Assembly (NCBI GenBank): GCA_035702845.1
Contig: DASSZK010000336.1
Coordinates: 1-8,450, forward strand
Reading direction: 5' to 3'
Length of the DNA stretch: 8,450 bases
Origin: JAJZMF01 sp035702845
GTDB taxonomy: Bacteria; Actinomycetota; Acidimicrobiia; Acidimicrobiales; Palsa-688
Shown: one piece after another, positions 5,876 to 8,450 of the stretch
Position numbering within the stretch: position 1 is the stretch's first letter
Layout: every line of letters starts with the position of its first letter
Made by a program: the position numbers and the translations under genes
Notes under the pieces: generated by a model
Told to the model about the DNA's origin: nothing
What the model saw: only the letters and a program-made list of their open reading frames with translations
Databases searched by the model: none

Positions 5876-7756
5876 ATGCCATTTCCCTCGTCGAGAGGGC
5901 TCCGGGGCGATCCCGGCGCCCGTCCACGCCAACATTCCGCCCTATCTCGAGCCGCCATCGGCTTGCCTGCAATCGGGTTGGCCTTGGCCGTTCTGCCCGC
6001 TAGCGGGCCCGCGTGGGCGCAGGGGCCGCGTGATGGCGGCTCCAGCGCTTGGCCAGTGCCCGGTGCCGCTGCGAGCTACGGCGCCGGAGCCAGCGGGCCC
6101 AACCTGCCCGTGGCCGAGGAGCTGGCCCCCGGGCCGGGTGTGACGACGACCGGCGTTGTCATCGGGCCAAGCTATGCCCAAGGCAGCTTGGCCAGCGAAG
6201 CCGTTGGTCGCCAAGCTGTGCAACTAAGTGCCGCCGGGCAGTCCGTCACGTTCGAGGTCCCAGACCACGCCAATGCTGTCGACGTCAGCTATTCCCTGCC
6301 CCAGGGCTCAACCGGTTCTCTGCTCGTATACCTGGACGGTCAGCCAACGGGGCAGAGCCTGCAATTGACGTCGGCTTACAGCTACATCTCGACGCCGTGG
6401 ATTTACGGTAGCCAAGTGCACCACTTCTTCGATGACGCGAGGCTTCTGCTCGGGCGCGGCCTGCGTCCCGGCACAACCCTCAGCTTGGTGGTGCCCGCCA
6501 GCGAAAGCGCCCTTCCGATCACGGTAAACCTGGCGGATTTTTACGTTGTCGGCCCTCCGCTCGAGCAGCCCCGGGGGTCGGTGCCCGTGACGATGTTCGG
6601 CGCTGACCCAACGGGCTCGGCTGACTCGTCGGCGGCCTTTGCCTCGGCCATTGCCGCTGCGAACCACAGCGGCACGAGCGTGTGGGTGCCCCCGGGCCGT
6701 TACCTGGTTACGACGCCACTGTCCATGCAGGAAGCCAACATCGAAGGCGCAGGTGACTGGTACACGGATATCGCCAGTAATGAGCTGATCAACAACACCG
6801 CTGCCGTCAGCGGCCCCATTGACCTCAGCGGCTTTTCCATCCTCGGCTCGACGGTTGGGCGCCACGACGATGGCACGGCCAACGCCATCAACGGGTCCTT
6901 GGGCACCGGTTCTCGGGTAGAGGACCTTTGGATCCAGGACACCAACGTTGGGCTCTGGCTCGAGTACGGCAACCGCTCGGTGACGGTGCGCGACAACGTC
7001 ATCCTGAGCACCGATGCTGACGGCCTAAACCTGAACGGCAACGCTATCGGTTGTGTCGTTGCCGACAACTTGGTGCGGAACACCGGTGACGACGGCCTCG
7101 CCATATGGTCGTACCCGGCCGCCGACAGCTCCAACGTGTTCGTCCATAACACGGTCGAGCAGCCCAACTTGGCCAATGGCATCGCCGATTACGGTGGTGC
7201 GGACAATGCGATCGTCGCCAACCTGGTCGAGGACACGAATGCCCTTGGCAGCGGGTTGACCGTGTCCAACGAGCAGTTCCTATCGCCCGGGTTCACCACC
7301 TTGAGCGGCACTATCCCCGTGGTCGGCAACGTCCTGGTGAGGACGGGTGCCATGAACTCCAACTGGGGCCACCCGATGAGCGCATTGCAGATCGACTCCT
7401 ACGATTACCCGATCACCGGAACCAGGATCCAGGTTGAGCGGGACGCCATCGTTGACAGCCCTTATAGCGCCGTGGAGCTCGTCTCCGGGGGTGGCCAGGG
7501 GCTGGCCATTACGGGGCTCCGGTTCCGCAACGACCTGATCGATGGAGCGGGGACCGTCGTCTTCCAGGCGGAGACGGCCGGAAGTGCCGAAGTGTCGGGT
7601 GTGAAAGCCGACAACATTGGCGTAAGCGGCACCGTCCAGGACCAGTACCCGCCCAGTACGCCGGCGTTCCAGTTCCACTACGGGCCGGGCAACGCCGGTT
7701 GGAGCGCTACCCCGGTGCTCAACTACTTCCCCGCCCCAGTACCTCCTGTGCCCTGA
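5876..7756 (+). CDS. Secreted GH87-like alpha-1,3-glucanase / mycodextranase
   Basis: 626 residues. An Arg-containing N-region and hydrophobic core (RAAIGLPAIGLALAVL, 25-40) with a likely cleavage after AWA (46-48) form a signal peptide, so the enzyme is exported. A Gly/Pro-rich linker leads to a beta-sandwich module (about 93-227, including HHFFDDARLLLGRGL), probably carbohydrate-binding. From FGADPTGSADSSAAF (241-255) a pectate-lyase-like right-handed beta-helix runs to about 585. The stretch DADGLN…RNTGDDGLAIWSYP (D382, D405, D406), followed by VEQPNLANGIADYGG and NWGHPMSALQIDSYDYP, matches what I remember of GH87 catalytic domains, which hydrolyse alpha-1,3-glucan of fungal walls or dental and soil polysaccharides. 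These aspartates are the likely catalytic acids. The ATG at 5876 is chosen because AAGGA lies 7-8 nt before it and the signal peptide follows. The frame is open back to 5618 but that part is Arg/His-rich and lacks a leader. Confidence 0.86.
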   Translation: MPFPSSRGLRGDPGARPRQHSALSRAAIGLPAIGLALAVLPASGPAWAQGPRDGGSSAWPVPGAAASYGAGASGPNLPVAEELAPGPGVTTTGVVIGPSYAQGSLASEAVGRQAVQLSAAGQSVTFEVPDHANAVDVSYSLPQGSTGSLLVYLDGQPTGQSLQLTSAYSYISTPWIYGSQVHHFFDDARLLLGRGLRPGTTLSLVVPASESALPITVNLADFYVVGPPLEQPRGSVPVTMFGADPTGSADSSAAFASAIAAANHSGTSVWVPPGRYLVTTPLSMQEANIEGAGDWYTDIASNELINNTAAVSGPIDLSGFSILGSTVGRHDDGTANAINGSLGTGSRVEDLWIQDTNVGLWLEYGNRSVTVRDNVILSTDADGLNLNGNAIGCVVADNLVRNTGDDGLAIWSYPAADSSNVFVHNTVEQPNLANGIADYGGADNAIVANLVEDTNALGSGLTVSNEQFLSPGFTTLSGTIPVVGNVLVRTGAMNSNWGHPMSALQIDSYDYPITGTRIQVERDAIVDSPYSAVELVSGGGQGLAITGLRFRNDLIDGAGTVVFQAETAGSAEVSGVKADNIGVSGTVQDQYPPSTPAFQFHYGPGNAGWSATPVLNYFPAPVPPVP

Positions 7757-7785
7757 GCACCTAGCTCCTTGCGACCAGGCGCGGT

Positions 7786-7820
7786 CCCTGAGCGGCGTGA
7801 TACCCGTGCGCCGCTCGGGG
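7786..7820 (+). terminator. Hairpin terminator of the GH87-like gene
   Basis: CCCTGAGCGGCG (7786-7797) pairs with CGCCGCTCGGGG (7809-7820): 12 bp including one T·G wobble, with an 11-nt loop. It starts 30 nt after the stop codon. No T run follows; downstream is GC-rich, then turns more AT-rich at about 7840. Confidence 0.7.
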
Positions 7821-7894
7821 GCCGCCTGCCAAGCTGCCCAGCAATTTGACTGCCCGCGTGGTCGGCATTTGCCTACCTCTGACCGGGTGTACGC

Positions 7895-7909
7895 GATACT
7901 CGTTGGGTG
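7895..7909 (+). promoter_or_regulatory. Possible -10 box with leaderless start of the GNAT gene
   Basis: GATACT (7895-7900) ends 6 nt before the GTG start at 7907, where transcription would begin. There is no Shine-Dalgarno upstream of the GTG. Both fit a leaderless mRNA, common in actinobacteria. The -35 region is weak: TTGCCT at 7869 is spaced 20 nt away. Confidence 0.4.
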
Positions 7910-8401
7910 CCCACCGCGACAGACGGTATAACCGTTTCGGATTACATCCCCGAAGACCATGAGCAGGTCATCGCTACCTCCCGGCGCCTCACGACCGGGG
8001 TGGCGCCGTGGCGGGACCACGAGAAGATAGCCCACGAGTTGGTGCGCTTTATCGAGGACGCGATCAGTGCCGCCGCGGAGGGTAAAGGCCATGTGCTGGT
8101 GGCAAAGCTCGGAGGTGCCGTCGTCGGCTTCATGACGCTTGGGCAGCAGCAACACTGGACCGGGGAGATGGACGGATATATCGGCGAGCTGGCCACGGCA
8201 AGCGGCTTCGACGGCAAGGGCGTCGGGCGAGCATTGATGGCGGCCGCCGAGGAGCGGGCTAGGGCAATGGGCCTCGAGCGCATCACCGTCCATGCCGGGG
8301 CCGCCAACGCCCGTGCCAGGCGCTTTTACCAGTTCGTCGGGTTCGCGGAAGACCCTCTGTGTCAAGATCTAGTGAGGCACCCAGTAGTGCCCAATCATTG
8401 A
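7907..8401 (+). CDS. GNAT-family N-acetyltransferase
   Basis: 164 residues, a single-domain GNAT of normal size. Strand 4 and motif A, which bind the acetyl-CoA pyrophosphate, are IGELATASGFDGKGVGRALM (92-111), with the Gly-rich loop GFDGKGVG at 100-107. Motif B is NARARRFYQFVGF (134-146), the usual helix and final strand. The N-terminal part (8-55) has the substrate-facing helices. It transfers an acetyl group from acetyl-CoA to an amine; the substrate cannot be told from sequence. The start is GTG at 7907, with an apparent leaderless arrangement. It stands alone after the terminator of the GH87-like gene and shares no obvious pathway with it. Confidence 0.9.
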   Translation: MPTATDGITVSDYIPEDHEQVIATSRRLTTGVAPWRDHEKIAHELVRFIEDAISAAAEGKGHVLVAKLGGAVVGFMTLGQQQHWTGEMDGYIGELATASGFDGKGVGRALMAAAEERARAMGLERITVHAGAANARARRFYQFVGFAEDPLCQDLVRHPVVPNH

Positions 8402-8430
8402 GCTAGAGGGCGGGGAAAGGTACTCCCCAC

Positions 8431-8450
8431 ATGGCAACCAACAGCATCGC
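8431..8450 (+). CDS. Possible first codons of a following gene
   Basis: ATG at 8431 opens MATNSI and runs to the window end. GAAAGG lies about 10 nt upstream, a fair but slightly distant ribosome binding site; GGGG/CCCC arms flank it (8412-8429) and could hide it. Too short to identify. Confidence 0.25.

Noticed and set aside
7280..8365. Minus-strand open frame of 361 codons across the GH87-like end and the GNAT gene
   Set aside because: It runs antisense to two recognised genes and through the terminator hairpin; a typical GC-rich shadow frame.

Overview
The window is GC-rich. Many genes start with TTG or GTG, and it carries an RsbW/RsbU-type partner-switching pair, which together suggest an actinobacterium; I cannot name the genus. 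It reads as ordinary chromosome: no transposase, phage gene, CRISPR array or plasmid function is visible.

Left part (1-1840, all minus strand). Reading leftwards, a tRNA-Gly(TCC) is followed after 46 nt by an RsbW-like ATP-binding protein with an extra helical C-terminal half. After 88 nt comes a GAF + SpoIIE-type PP2C phosphatase, cut off by the left window edge. Kinase-like ATPase and phosphatase side by side suggest a partner-switching module controlling an anti-sigma/anti-anti-sigma cascade. The phosphatase start overlaps a nine-residue upstream ORF that owns the good Shine-Dalgarno sequence.

Middle (1841-5130). A perfect 13-bp hairpin ends the minus-strand gene of a 1-Cys (Prx6-type) peroxiredoxin. 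A 217-nt region separates it from a divergent plus-strand gene joining a degenerate receiver domain (phosphoacceptor Asp apparently replaced by Ser) to an HDOD domain. A class I SAM-dependent methyltransferase follows on the same strand and ends near a 12-bp hairpin.

Right part (5131-8450). About 500 nt without a convincing gene lead to a good housekeeping-type promoter (TTGCGG-17-TACTAT). This drives a leader of about 200 nt that can fold into a bulged closing stem enclosing two hairpins, plus two mutually exclusive hairpins before the ribosome binding site. Downstream is a secreted right-handed beta-helix enzyme resembling family GH87 alpha-1,3-glucanases/mycodextranases, then a terminator hairpin, a probably leaderless GNAT acetyltransferase, and perhaps the first codons of another gene.

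Apart from the regulatory pair at the left, the genes look like separate transcription units: signalling, oxidative defence, surface or small-molecule methylation, and extracellular polysaccharide breakdown. The most original signals are the structured leader of the GH87-like gene, the receiver lacking its phosphorylation site, and the overlapping upstream ORF of the phosphatase.
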